Source: JAPOXR01 sp965199765
GTDB taxonomy: Bacteria; Pseudomonadota; Alphaproteobacteria; Rhodobacterales; Rhodobacteraceae
DNA: 64,000 nt
Assembly (NCBI GenBank): GCA_965199765.1
Contig: CBDATC010000002.1
Span: 1,116,001-1,180,000, forward strand
Direction: 5' to 3'
The notes beneath the pieces are model-generated. The model had not been told where the DNA came from, made no database searches, and was given only the letters and a program-made list of their open reading frames with translations. A program made the translations under genes and the position numbers. Shown here one piece after another: positions 45,598 through 54,311 of this stretch (the stretch's first letter is position 1; each line of letters opens with the position of its first letter).

Positions 45598-46074
45598 TTA
45601 CTGTCCCCTCATTTCAGCGGCGGCATCCTGAACCGCGCGAATTATCTTGTCATATCCGGTGCACCTGCAAAGATTGCCGGCAAGCCAGTAACGGATTTCG
45701 ATTTCTGTGGGATCCGGATTCTCCTCCAGCAGAGCCTTTGAAGCCACAAGAATGCCAGGTGTGCAAATCCCGCATTGAAGGGCTGCATGCTCCAAAAATT
45801 TCCTTTGCAGAGTATGCAATTGTTCGCCGTCGGCCATTCCTTCAATCGTATCAATCTCTTTCTTGTCCGCCTCGGCCGCGAGCATTAGGCACGAACAGAC
45901 AACCGTCCCATCCACAATGATCGTGCAAGCGCCGCAATCTCCGGTGCCGCAACCTTCCTTGGCGCCTGTCAGCGACAGACGATCACGCAGCACATCCAGC
46001 ATCGTTTCACGCGGTTCACACAGAAATTCCGTTGGATCGCCATTCACAACCGTTTCGATGTGCAACATTGTCAT
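45598..46074 (-). CDS. Molybdenum hydroxylase iron-sulfur subunit
   Basis: 158 residues with two [2Fe-2S] domains. The plant-type cluster uses the Cys residues of GAKEGCGTGDCGACTIIV and the later VVCSCLML. The second cluster uses QCGICTPGI and NLCRCTGYDKI. It passes electrons between the molybdenum and FAD sites. It overlaps the FAD subunit gene by 4 nt and is followed 2 nt later by the large subunit gene. Confidence 0.95.
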   Translation of the reverse strand: MTMLHIETVVNGDPTEFLCEPRETMLDVLRDRLSLTGAKEGCGTGDCGACTIIVDGTVVCSCLMLAAEADKKEIDTIEGMADGEQLHTLQRKFLEHAALQCGICTPGILVASKALLEENPDPTEIEIRYWLAGNLCRCTGYDKIIRAVQDAAAEMRGQ

Positions 46075-46934
46075 AAGGATTCTCCTGCTCGTTGATAGGC
46101 AATCCGCGCAGCACGCCTTGCCAGCACCGCCGCAATTTCAATTCTGAATTCGACCGTTCCCCTCTTATCGCTGATCGGTCGGCATGCGGAGCTGCAGGCC
46201 TCGGCCATCTCGTCAAGGGCTTCGGCCGCAAGGCTGGAACCGCGAATCGCATCAGCGGCATCCGGAACCATTACAACAACCGGCGCAACCGCGCCAAGCG
46301 CGATTGCGGCTTCAGTCACGGTCTCGCCTTCCCGTTTCAAATTGACGGCGCAACCGACCACGGCAATATCCATTTCGGTTCGAGGTATGAAACGCAGGTA
46401 TGCATCGGCCTCTCCCGCCCTGCGTGGCGGCAGATTGATTGAAGTTACGATTTCACCCTTGGCAAGGATTGTCTTTCCTGGCGCTACGGGAATCTGGCTT
46501 ACCGGAACAACGCGTTCGCCGTCCGATGCTTGCACAGTCACTGTCGCGCCGGCTGCAAACAGCGCCGGAACGCTATCTGCCGCTGGCGAAGCGTTGCACA
46601 GATTTCCGCCGAGGCTGGCCCTGCCTTGGATCTGTGTCGAGCCGATCAGTTCCATCGATTCAACAACACCTGGCCAATCTTTTCGCAAATCCGCAATCTT
46701 GCCTAACTTCGCTCCCGGCACGGCAGCTCCGATTTGCCAACCGCCTGTTTCGGTGCGAACCACATCCAGCATTCCGGGAATATTTTTTAGATCAATCATG
46801 AGGCCTGGCGTAAAGAGACCAGATTTGAGCTGAACCAGCGCATCGGTTCCACCAGCCAGAAACCTGACGCTTCCTTCTGAATGGTTTGCTTGATGCACTG
46901 CATCCTCGATCGAATCCGGGGCGACGTACTCCAT
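46071..46934 (-). CDS. Molybdenum hydroxylase FAD-binding subunit (CoxM/XdhB-like)
   Basis: 287 residues. The vanillyl-alcohol-oxidase-type FAD fold begins with VRFLAGGTDALVQLKSG. It continues with IGSTQIQGRASLGGNLCNASPAADSVPALFAAGATV, the diphosphate and isoalloxazine contacts of the CoxM family. It is the first gene of the operon and the electron exit. The start at 46934 follows a divergent spacer to the M24 protein gene; no activator gene is nearby. Confidence 0.93.
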   Translation of the reverse strand: MEYVAPDSIEDAVHQANHSEGSVRFLAGGTDALVQLKSGLFTPGLMIDLKNIPGMLDVVRTETGGWQIGAAVPGAKLGKIADLRKDWPGVVESMELIGSTQIQGRASLGGNLCNASPAADSVPALFAAGATVTVQASDGERVVPVSQIPVAPGKTILAKGEIVTSINLPPRRAGEADAYLRFIPRTEMDIAVVGCAVNLKREGETVTEAAIALGAVAPVVVMVPDAADAIRGSSLAAEALDEMAEACSSACRPISDKRGTVEFRIEIAAVLARRAARIAYQRAGESL

Positions 46935-47216
46935 GCCATAATCTCCATTTTCAATTGCAATTCCGCGTGCGGTTCAGCTTGGAAAGATTCTGTGCCTTTT
47001 TACGTGATCTGAAGTGACTTTGAAATGTCAATCTACGCTCGGCAGAATCGAACAGGAACCCATTTCCGAACCAAAAAGATCCGGATTCCGGAACAGCTTT
47101 TGAGGCAGCGCCGCGCTTTAACCGCCGAATTTGGTTTATGCAATGGTGTTGGCGAACCCGCCGCCGATGCGATACGCAGGACATCTTCGCAGATCGCAAA
47201 CAATTGGAAAAGCACA

Positions 47217-48362
47217 ATGATCCACTTTTCAGATGACGAAATGGCTAGACGGCGTTCGCAGCTCGAAAGAGAATTGGAAGCGCGGGAATTAGATGGGATT
47301 TTATGTTTTGCGCAAGAAAGCATGTATTGGCTTACCGGTTACGACACCTTTGGATTCTGCTTTTTTCAATGTCTGGTCGTGGGTGGCGAACATCCGGTGC
47401 TTTTGACCCGTTCCGCTGATCGGCTGCAGGCCAAGATCACTTCTAATGTCGATGATGTCAGGATTTGGATGGATGATGATCGTGCCAATCCGGCATTGGA
47501 CCTTGCCAGTTTAATCAGAGAGCTTCGGCTTGATGGCAAAAAACTCGGAATCGAAATCGATACGCACGGTCTGACAGCGGCAAATTACATCCGCGTTAAA
47601 GAGGCCTTGGAGGGCGTTGTTGAGCTTGTCGATGCATCCGACCTGTTTTCAAAGCTGCGGCTGATCAAGTCGGAAGAGGAACTTACTTATGTCCGCAAAG
47701 CAGCATCTCTTGCCGACGACGCGTTGGACGCGGCCACATCCATATTAGCGCCGGGTGTCGATGAAAGCGCGGTTCTCGCGGCGATGCAGGGTGCGGTGTT
47801 TGCCGGAGGAGGCGACTACCCTGGCAATGAATTCATCATCGGCTCCGGTGAAAATGCGCTGCTGGTGCGTTTCGCCGCTGGGAGGCGGAAACTTGGCGCT
47901 CAGGATCAACTGACGCTGGAATGGGCCGGGACGTACCGACATTATCATGCTGCCATGATGCGGACAGCGATTATCGGCCAACCAAGTCCTCTGCATCAAG
48001 ATATGCATGAAGCCGCCCGCGAGGCATTGCTGAATTGTGAACATGCATTGCGTCCCGGAAATCCGATGGAAGCGGTCTTTGACGCGCATGCCGAAACTTT
48101 GGACCAAGCAGGATTCGGCGACAGCCGTTTAAACGCCTGCGGCTACTCGCTTGGAGCGCGTTTCACTCCATCATGGATGGAACGAGAGATGTTTCGCAAA
48201 GGCGCAGCGACGATTCTGCAGCCTGGAATGGTTATGTTTATCCACATCATTTTAGTCGATGAAACAACGCAAACCGCCATGACAGTCGGACGCACCTCGC
48301 TGGTCGGGCACCATGACGCTCAGCCTCTTTCGCGCCATAGTCTCAAAATGGTGCAAGCTTAA
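47217..48362 (+). CDS. M24-fold (pita-bread) hydrolase lacking metal ligands
   Basis: 381 residues. The N-terminal creatinase domain (LDGILCFAQESMYWLTGYDTFGF) and the C-terminal pita-bread domain are clear. The metal-binding positions of aminopeptidases are replaced: LEWAGTYRHYHAAMMRT where DxG and SDxTR are expected, GYSLGARF for GHGxG, and MVMFIHIIL where the Glu ligand sits. This is the pattern of metal-free members such as creatinase or ectoine hydrolase (DoeA-like). The substrate is unknown; it may be an N-acylated or guanidino small molecule. The ATG at 47217 fits; upstream codons do not. Confidence 0.75.
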   Translation: MIHFSDDEMARRRSQLERELEARELDGILCFAQESMYWLTGYDTFGFCFFQCLVVGGEHPVLLTRSADRLQAKITSNVDDVRIWMDDDRANPALDLASLIRELRLDGKKLGIEIDTHGLTAANYIRVKEALEGVVELVDASDLFSKLRLIKSEEELTYVRKAASLADDALDAATSILAPGVDESAVLAAMQGAVFAGGGDYPGNEFIIGSGENALLVRFAAGRRKLGAQDQLTLEWAGTYRHYHAAMMRTAIIGQPSPLHQDMHEAAREALLNCEHALRPGNPMEAVFDAHAETLDQAGFGDSRLNACGYSLGARFTPSWMEREMFRKGAATILQPGMVMFIHIILVDETTQTAMTVGRTSLVGHHDAQPLSRHSLKMVQA

Positions 48363-48568
48363 GGCGGTTCTGCAAAAGCTGGCATGGAAGTGGTCATGAA
48401 AGCGGATTGTCTTTGCATCGCGGCCAGCTTCCGAACGCAACCATTCTGTCGTTCGGCTGGAAATCGATCCAATGAGCGGCACACCGGAAACTTCGACGCC
48501 AATCAGGTATTGGCAAGCCTAAGGCCGGCCTGTATCGCTTCCGCCGTACTCATGCCGCAGGTGCAGAT

Positions 48569-49522
48569 ATGCGATCGAACCGCCATACAAAACTTCTGAT
48601 CATCGGTTCGGGGCCGGCTGGCTATACCGCTGCCGTTTACGGCGCGCGCGCTCTGCTGGAGCCGGTTCTGGTTCAAGGCATCCAACCGGGCGGTCAGCTG
48701 ACAATCACCACGGATGTGGAAAACTGGCCGGGCGACGACAGCGTTTTGGGACCCGACCTCATGCTGCGCATGGAAGCTCACGCCAAGGCGGCTGGAACTG
48801 AAATTCTGTCGGGACACATTTCTTCGGTCGACCTGTCGAAGAGACCCTTTACTGCGGTTGTCGATGACATAAGTCAGATTACCTGTGATTCGATGATTCT
48901 CGCGACGGGCGCGCAAGCCCGCTGGCTGGGCTTGGAATCAGAAGAGAAATTCAAGGGTTACGGTGTTTCTGCATGCGCCACCTGCGACGGCTTCTTCTTC
49001 CGCAACCAGGATATTGCAGTCGTTGGGGGCGGCAACACAGCTGTGGAAGAAGCTCTGTTCCTGACAAAGTTTGCGAAGTCTCTAACCTTGATTCACCGCC
49101 GAGACGAATTGCGGGCGGAAAAAATTCTGCAGAAACGGCTGTTTGCCAACAAGAAGATCACGCCCTTGTGGAATCACACCGTCGAAGAGGTCCTCGGCAA
49201 GAACTCGCCAAAATCGGTTACCGGGGTGAAAGTCCGAAACACCAAGACAGGAGTTCCCAGCACTCTGGGTGTCACAGGCTTATTCATCGCTATCGGCCAT
49301 ACGCCTGCATCATCACTCATTGATGGACAAATTAAGACTCGTGAAGGCGGCTATGTCGTAACCCTGCCAGGTTCGACCGCAACCTCTGTGCCCGGAGTCT
49401 TTGCAGCCGGAGACCTCGTGGACAGCGTCTACCGGCAAGCTGTCACTTCAGCTGGCATGGGATGCATGGCGGCATTGGATGCAGAAAAATACCTGTCCGA
49501 ATTGACAAGCGTCAAAAGTTAA
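48569..49522 (+). CDS. trxB: Thioredoxin-disulfide reductase
   Basis: 317 residues. The FAD motif is IIGSGPAGYTAAVYGARALL, the redox-active pair is in GVSACATCDGFFFRNQDI, the NADPH motif is VVGGGNTAVEEALFL and the C-terminal FAD contact is GVFAAGDLVDSVYRQAVTSAGMGCMAALDAEKYL. It reduces thioredoxin with NADPH in the cytosol. The stop TAA overlaps the convergent hsp20 stop as TTAA. Confidence 0.96.
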   Translation: MRSNRHTKLLIIGSGPAGYTAAVYGARALLEPVLVQGIQPGGQLTITTDVENWPGDDSVLGPDLMLRMEAHAKAAGTEILSGHISSVDLSKRPFTAVVDDISQITCDSMILATGAQARWLGLESEEKFKGYGVSACATCDGFFFRNQDIAVVGGGNTAVEEALFLTKFAKSLTLIHRRDELRAEKILQKRLFANKKITPLWNHTVEEVLGKNSPKSVTGVKVRNTKTGVPSTLGVTGLFIAIGHTPASSLIDGQIKTREGGYVVTLPGSTATSVPGVFAAGDLVDSVYRQAVTSAGMGCMAALDAEKYLSELTSVKS

Positions 49523-49935
49523 TCAACGCATTGGATTTTGATCGTCTCGACCGTCTTCTCTGGATGTCTTCTTTCAAGATTGATGGTCAACAGCCCGCTC
49601 TTCAAATGGGCTGACTTGATCTCCATGCCTTCAGCCAGAACAAAACTTCGTTGAAACCGCCTTGTTGAAATTCCCTGGTGGAGAAACACCCGTTCCGGCC
49701 TGTCCACCCCTAGACCGCCGCGAATCACAAGCTGCCTGTCCTCAACCGTAACTCCGAGATTTTCTGACGCGAAGCCGGCCACAGCTACCGAGATACGGAA
49801 CTTATGCTGCGACAGCTGTTCAATATTGAAAGGGGGGTAGTTGTCACGCGAAGATTCGGTCATCCGCTCCAGGATCCGATCAATTTGATCGAAACCGAGC
49901 AATAGAGGATGCGCGCTAAAGGAATAATTCGGCAC
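49519..49935 (-). CDS. Small heat-shock protein (Hsp20/alpha-crystallin family)
   Basis: 138 residues from a GTG at 49935, chosen because GGGAG lies 6 nt upstream and the N-terminus (MPNYSFSAHPLLLGFDQIDRIL) is typical of alphaproteobacterial Hsp20. The alpha-crystallin domain spans about residues 35 to 125 (FRISVAVAGF, LVIRGGLG, VFLHQGISTRRFQRSFVLAEG, LLTINLERR). It holds unfolded clients for the chaperones. The frame is open another 16 codons upstream. It sits next to groESL, though separated from it by the groEL terminator. Confidence 0.9.
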   Translation of the reverse strand: MPNYSFSAHPLLLGFDQIDRILERMTESSRDNYPPFNIEQLSQHKFRISVAVAGFASENLGVTVEDRQLVIRGGLGVDRPERVFLHQGISTRRFQRSFVLAEGMEIKSAHLKSGLLTINLERRHPEKTVETIKIQCVD

Positions 49936-50023
49936 TGCGGTCTCCCTGCAGCTCAATAAGACGGGCTGATTTTGGACCCGCACCAGTTCCGCGCGTCACC
50001 TAGCACGTTTCAATTCGTTTGAC

Positions 50024-50045
50024 AAAAAAGGGGGCCGAAGCCCCC
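50024..50045 (-). terminator. Rho-independent terminator of groESL
   Basis: On the minus strand, GGGGGC-TTCG-GCCCCC is a 6-bp G/C stem closed by a UUCG tetraloop and followed by TTTTTT. It lies about 30 nt beyond the groEL stop. This is the strongest intrinsic terminator in the window. Confidence 0.9.
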
Positions 50046-50073
50046 AATTCAAGATAATTTATTGTGCAGCAGC

Positions 50074-51714
50074 TTACATCATGCCGCCCATGCCGCCCAT
50101 GTCTGGAGGCATTGCCGGAGCATTGTTCTTAGGTTCCGGTTTCTCCGCCACCATTGCTTCGGTTGTGATCAGGAGACCAGCGATCGAGGCGGCATCTTCA
50201 AGCGCGGTGCGGACAACCTTAGCCGGATCAATGACCCCAAAGGAGAACATGTCGCCATATTCTTCGGTTTGCGCGTTGAATCCGAAATTTGGATCGCTGG
50301 CTTCACGGACTTTGGCCGCAACGATTCCGGCATCGACACCTGAGTTTTCCGCAATCTGACGCAGCGGAGCTTCCAAAGCGCGGCGCACAATGGAAACGCC
50401 GGCATCTTGATCCGAGTTTTCACCGCTCACACTGTCAAGAGATTTGGCTGCAGACACAAGCGACACGCCTCCGCCGGCCACAATCCCTTCTTGAACGGCA
50501 GCCCGCGTTGAATTCAACGCATCGTCGACCCGGTCTTTGCGTTCCTTGACTTCGACTTCGGTCGATCCGCCTACGCGGATAACCGCGACGCCGCCTGCAA
50601 GCTTGGCAAGTCGCTCTTGAAGCTTCTCACGGTCGTAGTCGGACGTGGTTTCGTCGATTTGCTGACGGATTTGGCCAACCCGACCCTCAATCTCGGATTT
50701 TTCGCCTGCGCCATCGACGATTGTCGTGTCATCTTTATTAATCGCAACTTTCTTCGCACTGCCAAGCATGTCGATGCCGACATTTTCCAGTTTCATGCCA
50801 AGATCTTCTGATATCACCTGGCCACCTGTCAGAATGGCGATATCCTGCAGCATCGCTTTACGACGGTCGCCGAAGCCGGGCGCTTTCACACCAGCGATTT
50901 TCAGTCCGCCGCGCAATTTGTTGACCACGAGCGTCGCCAAGGCTTCGCCTTCGATGTCCTCTGCAATGATGAGAAGCGGTTTTCCAGATTGAATCACGGC
51001 TTCGAGCAGCGGAACCATCGGCTGAAGCGTCGACAGTTTTTTCTCATGCAGCAGAATGTACGGGTCTTCGAGTTCCGCCGTCATTTTTTCAGCGTTGGTA
51101 ACGAAATACGGGGAAAGATATCCACGGTCGAACTGCATGCCTTCGACAACATCGGTCTCGGTTTCGAGGCCTTTGTTCTCTTCCACGGTGATCACGCCTT
51201 CATTGCCGACTTTCTGCATCGCATCAGAGATCTGATTGCCGATTTCCGTCTCGCCATTTGCGGAGATCGTGCCAACCTGCGCGACTTCAGCCGAATCCTT
51301 AACTTCTCTGGCACTTTCCTTGATGACCGAAACCACCTTGCCGACGGCCAGATCGACACCGCGCTTCAGGTCCATTGGATTCATGCCGGCGGCAACCGAC
51401 TTGAGACCTTCGCTGACGATCGACTGCGCAAGAACGGTTGCAGTCGTGGTTCCGTCCCCTGCTTCGTCATTGGTGCGGGAGGCCACTTCTTTGACCATTT
51501 GCGCACCCATATTCTCGAACTTGTCCTCAAGTTCGACCTCCTTGGCAACCGTCACACCGTCTTTGGTAATCCGCGGCGCGCCGAAAGATTTGTCGAGAAC
51601 GACATTCCGACCCTTCGGTCCCAAGGTTACGCGCACCGAATCGGCGAGCGTGTTGATGCCGCGCAGCATGCGGTTGCGGGCATCATTTTCAAATTTTAAT
51701 TCTTTCGCAGGCAT
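50074..51714 (-). CDS. groEL: Chaperonin GroEL
   Basis: 546 residues, the family's usual length. It starts MPAKELKFENDARNRML, has GPKGRNVVLDKSFGAPRITKDGVTV, the ATP-site GDGTTTATVLAQ and VAGGGV, and the C-terminal Gly/Met tail ending GGMGGMM. It forms the tetradecameric folding chamber with GroES in the cytosol. It is the second gene of the groES-groEL operon and is followed by a clear intrinsic terminator. Confidence 0.98.
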   Translation of the reverse strand: MPAKELKFENDARNRMLRGINTLADSVRVTLGPKGRNVVLDKSFGAPRITKDGVTVAKEVELEDKFENMGAQMVKEVASRTNDEAGDGTTTATVLAQSIVSEGLKSVAAGMNPMDLKRGVDLAVGKVVSVIKESAREVKDSAEVAQVGTISANGETEIGNQISDAMQKVGNEGVITVEENKGLETETDVVEGMQFDRGYLSPYFVTNAEKMTAELEDPYILLHEKKLSTLQPMVPLLEAVIQSGKPLLIIAEDIEGEALATLVVNKLRGGLKIAGVKAPGFGDRRKAMLQDIAILTGGQVISEDLGMKLENVGIDMLGSAKKVAINKDDTTIVDGAGEKSEIEGRVGQIRQQIDETTSDYDREKLQERLAKLAGGVAVIRVGGSTEVEVKERKDRVDDALNSTRAAVQEGIVAGGGVSLVSAAKSLDSVSGENSDQDAGVSIVRRALEAPLRQIAENSGVDAGIVAAKVREASDPNFGFNAQTEEYGDMFSFGVIDPAKVVRTALEDAASIAGLLITTEAMVAEKPEPKNNAPAMPPDMGGMGGMM

Positions 51715-51759
51715 TTCCTGTTTCTCCAGTAGCTATTGGTTTTCTATCACGACCGGTCT

Positions 51760-52047
51760 TCAGCTAATGATGCCGAAGACATCACTTTCTTTCATGATGA
51801 GAAGTTCCTCACCGTCGAGCGTGACCTCGGTTCCGGACCATTTGCCAAACAGAATGCGGTCACCAGTCTTTACCGACATCGGAATAAGTTCTCCCGAATC
51901 TTTGCGCGCGCCCTCACCGCAAGAAATGACTTCGCCTTCAGCTGGCTTTTCTTTTGCGGAGTCGGGAATGATCAGGCCGCCCTTGGTCTTTTCATCGCTC
52001 TCGATGCGACGCACAAGCACACGGTCGTGCAATGGATTAAACGCCAT
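51760..52047 (-). CDS. groES: Co-chaperonin GroES
   Basis: 95 residues. FNPLHDRVLVRRIESDEKTKGGLIIPDSAKEKPAEGEV with the mobile loop and YGKW-type IGKWSGTEVTLDGEELLIMKESDVFG are typical. It caps the GroEL chamber. It is transcribed from a sigma70-like promoter with a CIRCE operator, followed by groEL. Confidence 0.98.
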   Translation of the reverse strand: MAFNPLHDRVLVRRIESDEKTKGGLIIPDSAKEKPAEGEVISCGEGARKDSGELIPMSVKTGDRILFGKWSGTEVTLDGEELLIMKESDVFGIIS

Positions 52048-52097
52048 TTAATCGTTCCTTCATTTGGTATTTGTGTCGCTTTGGGTGGTTTGCATTG

Positions 52098-52124
52098 TTA
52101 GCACTCACCACCCTTGAGTGCTAA
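52098..52124 (-). promoter_or_regulatory. CIRCE operator (HrcA binding site)
   Basis: TTAGCACTC-N9-GAGTGCTAA is a perfect CIRCE inverted repeat. It lies between the promoter and the groES start, so the operon is very likely repressed by HrcA and induced by heat. Confidence 0.97.
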
Positions 52125-52131
52125 CAGAAGG

Positions 52132-52160
52132 CAGATAAGAAGCGCGGAACCGGCTGTCAA
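52132..52160 (-). promoter_or_regulatory. groESL promoter
   Basis: On the minus strand, TTGACA (52155-52160) and TATCTG (52132-52137) are separated by 17 nt. The CIRCE element begins about 8 nt downstream of the -10 box, covering the start of transcription. Confidence 0.75.
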
Positions 52161-52268
52161 GTCGAACCGCAAAATTTTTCGGCTCTCGGCAGCATTGGCT
52201 GGGTGACAATAAGCTCTTGTCCGAATATAGGGCTGAGCTGACCAAAAAACAGAAAGCGGACGGCCAGG

Positions 52269-53189
52269 GTGATCAAAATTTTCGGACATAAGTCTCCGGA
52301 TACGGACTCGACGGGTTCACCACTGATCTGGGAGTGGTACAACACCAACATACGGAAGAGCGAAGCGTCGGCTGCGCTGCTCGGAAAAACCAACAGCGAA
52401 GCCCTCTTCGTACTTGATCGCTGGGAATTCACGCCGCCGCCGATCATTGACGATGTTGAAGACGGAGAAAACGTCATAATCGTCGACACCAACAACCCGG
52501 CGGAGCTGCCGACAAATATTCATTCCGCCAATATACTTGAAATCATCGACCACCATCTGCTTACAGGCGGTCTTTCAACCCGCAACCCGATTGCCATCAC
52601 CTTCAAACCATTGGCGTGCACAGCCACCATCATGCATGACCTCATGGAAGAAACCGGCAGAAAGAACATGCCCGCCGGCATCAAAGGGCTGACTTTATCC
52701 TGCATTCTTTCAGACACGCTTGCATTTCGCTCGCCAACAACCACCGAACACGACATGCGGCTCGCGGAGCGGCTGGCCGAAGACCTTTCAATCGATATTT
52801 CAGACTATGCGTCGGAGATGTTTGCGGCGAAGTCGGATATCTCCTCCTATTCGAACGAGGACCTCGTCTTGCTGGACTCCAAGCGCTACGATACCGATGA
52901 CCGCAAACTCCGCATTTCAGTTTTGGAAACCACGGCGCCGGATTCGATCTTTGACCGAAAAGCTGACCTTCTGAAGGCAATGGAAACTGTGGCTGAAAAC
53001 GAAAAGATCGACCAGGTTTTGTTTTTCATAGTCGACATTCTGCGTCAGCAATCCACGCTGCTGCTTCCAAATGACCTTTCCCGCCGCATCGCATCCAAGT
53101 CATTCGCAGTGGATACCGCCGACAGTTATGTGGTGTTGCCCGGCGTTGTCAGCCGCAAAAAACAGATCATCCCGAATCTCCGGGCTTGA
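52269..53189 (+). CDS. ppaC: Manganese-dependent inorganic pyrophosphatase (family II)
   Basis: 306 residues of the DHH family. The N-terminal metal ligands are in FGHKSPDTDSTGS, then VDTNNPAE, the IIDHH signature and the C-terminal DHHA2 part ending PGVVSRKKQIIPNL. It hydrolyses pyrophosphate with Mn2+. It is divergent from groES and its ATG at 52269 lies about 110 nt from the groE promoter. Family II enzymes are less usual in alphaproteobacteria than the family I type. Confidence 0.93.
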   Translation: MIKIFGHKSPDTDSTGSPLIWEWYNTNIRKSEASAALLGKTNSEALFVLDRWEFTPPPIIDDVEDGENVIIVDTNNPAELPTNIHSANILEIIDHHLLTGGLSTRNPIAITFKPLACTATIMHDLMEETGRKNMPAGIKGLTLSCILSDTLAFRSPTTTEHDMRLAERLAEDLSIDISDYASEMFAAKSDISSYSNEDLVLLDSKRYDTDDRKLRISVLETTAPDSIFDRKADLLKAMETVAENEKIDQVLFFIVDILRQQSTLLLPNDLSRRIASKSFAVDTADSYVVLPGVVSRKKQIIPNLRA

Positions 53190-53225
53190 TCGCAGACAGA
53201 CCCTTCACGTAATCTGAGTTCCGCT

Positions 53226-54104
53226 TTGCAAATCATCCGAAAACTGTCGGAAATATCCGACCGATATGACGCGCTGTTCTGCGACGTATGGGGATGCGTT
53301 CATAATGGGACAACCTCTTTCCATGCAGCTGTGAAGGCACTGGAAACATACCGCAGTGGAGGCGGCGCGGTTTTGCTGATCACCAACGCGCCGCGCCCTT
53401 GGCTTCGCGTCGCGCGTCAATTCGATAAAATCGGCTTCCCGAAAACGGCATGGGACAGAATTGTCACTTCCGGCGACGCCGCTAAATCCTGTCTGTTCGA
53501 AGGCCGAGTCGGCCGCAGAATCCACTACATTGGTCCTCCTAACGATCTGGGGTTTCTTGAACCGGAAACCGACATCCAAAGAAAATTCGGCAAAATCGAA
53601 AATGTGCCGCTGCAAAACGCGCAGGGAATCGTCTGCACCGGCCTTAACGATGAAAGAACCGAAGCTCCCGAAGATTATCGCGATGCGTTTCTGCGCGCCA
53701 TTGATGCAAATTTGCCTTTCCTTTGTGTGAATCCTGATATCGTCGTCGACCGAGTTGACCGCCGGGCGTTTTGCGCTGGCGCACTGGGACGGCTGTATGA
53801 AGAACTCGGCGGCCGGGTTTTGCTATTTGGCAAACCTCGCAGTGAAATTTACAGTCTCGCCCGCAAAATTTTGAGCGAAATCAAGTCGGAAACCGTTCCC
53901 GCCGGGCGAATACTCTGCATCGGAGATGGCGTTGAGACCGACATCAAGGGGGCAGCGCGCCAAAATCTGCCCAGTTTGTTCGTCAGCGGCGGACTGGCGG
54001 CGCAGGAAACAGGGACGACAGTTGACCCCGTCCGTTCCCGCCTATTGCAATTCTGCGAAAGTTGGGACGTTAATCCCGACTTTGTAATCGGTCATCTGCG
54101 ATGA
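53226..54104 (+). CDS. TIGR01459-type HAD-superfamily phosphatase
   Basis: 292 residues. The HAD nucleophile Asp is in ALFCDVWGCVHNGT, motif III/IV lies in GKPRSEIYSLARKIL and ILCIGDGVETDIKGAARQNL. This is the NagD-like family next to ribF in alphaproteobacteria. Its substrate is not established. The only start I see is a TTG at 53226. The stop overlaps a small frame that precedes ribF. Confidence 0.85.
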   Translation: MQIIRKLSEISDRYDALFCDVWGCVHNGTTSFHAAVKALETYRSGGGAVLLITNAPRPWLRVARQFDKIGFPKTAWDRIVTSGDAAKSCLFEGRVGRRIHYIGPPNDLGFLEPETDIQRKFGKIENVPLQNAQGIVCTGLNDERTEAPEDYRDAFLRAIDANLPFLCVNPDIVVDRVDRRAFCAGALGRLYEELGGRVLLFGKPRSEIYSLARKILSEIKSETVPAGRILCIGDGVETDIKGAARQNLPSLFVSGGLAAQETGTTVDPVRSRLLQFCESWDVNPDFVIGHLR

Positions 54105-54307
54105 ACAGCATTCTCGAAGACCAAACCACCATGCTGGGACGAAAGGACAGCGCCGAAATACCAGAGCTATCGCCCCGTGCATGGGTTCGGATCTGTCTGC
54201 AGGCTCAGCAGCTAACATTCTTCGGAAGCATCTTCATAGACCGAGTTCAAAAAAACGCGGGATCTGGACCGTTTCATTGCAGCAATGACCCGACAAGGAT
54301 ATTCTGA
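54101..54307 (+). CDS. Doubtful 68-codon frame between HAD phosphatase and ribF
   Basis: It starts at an ATG overlapping the HAD stop (ATGA). The translation (MNSILEDQTTMLGRKDSAEI, then Phe-rich FFGSIFIDRV) has no family likeness. The overlap suggests coupling, but the sequence may be spacer of about 200 nt. Confidence 0.2.
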   Translation: MNSILEDQTTMLGRKDSAEIPELSPRAWVRICLQAQQLTFFGSIFIDRVQKNAGSGPFHCSNDPTRIF

Positions 54308-54311
54308 AGTG

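Noticed and set aside
50989..52051. Long plus-strand frames opposite groEL and groES
   Set aside because: They are antisense to unmistakable chaperonin genes; frames like this are common opposite highly biased coding sequence.
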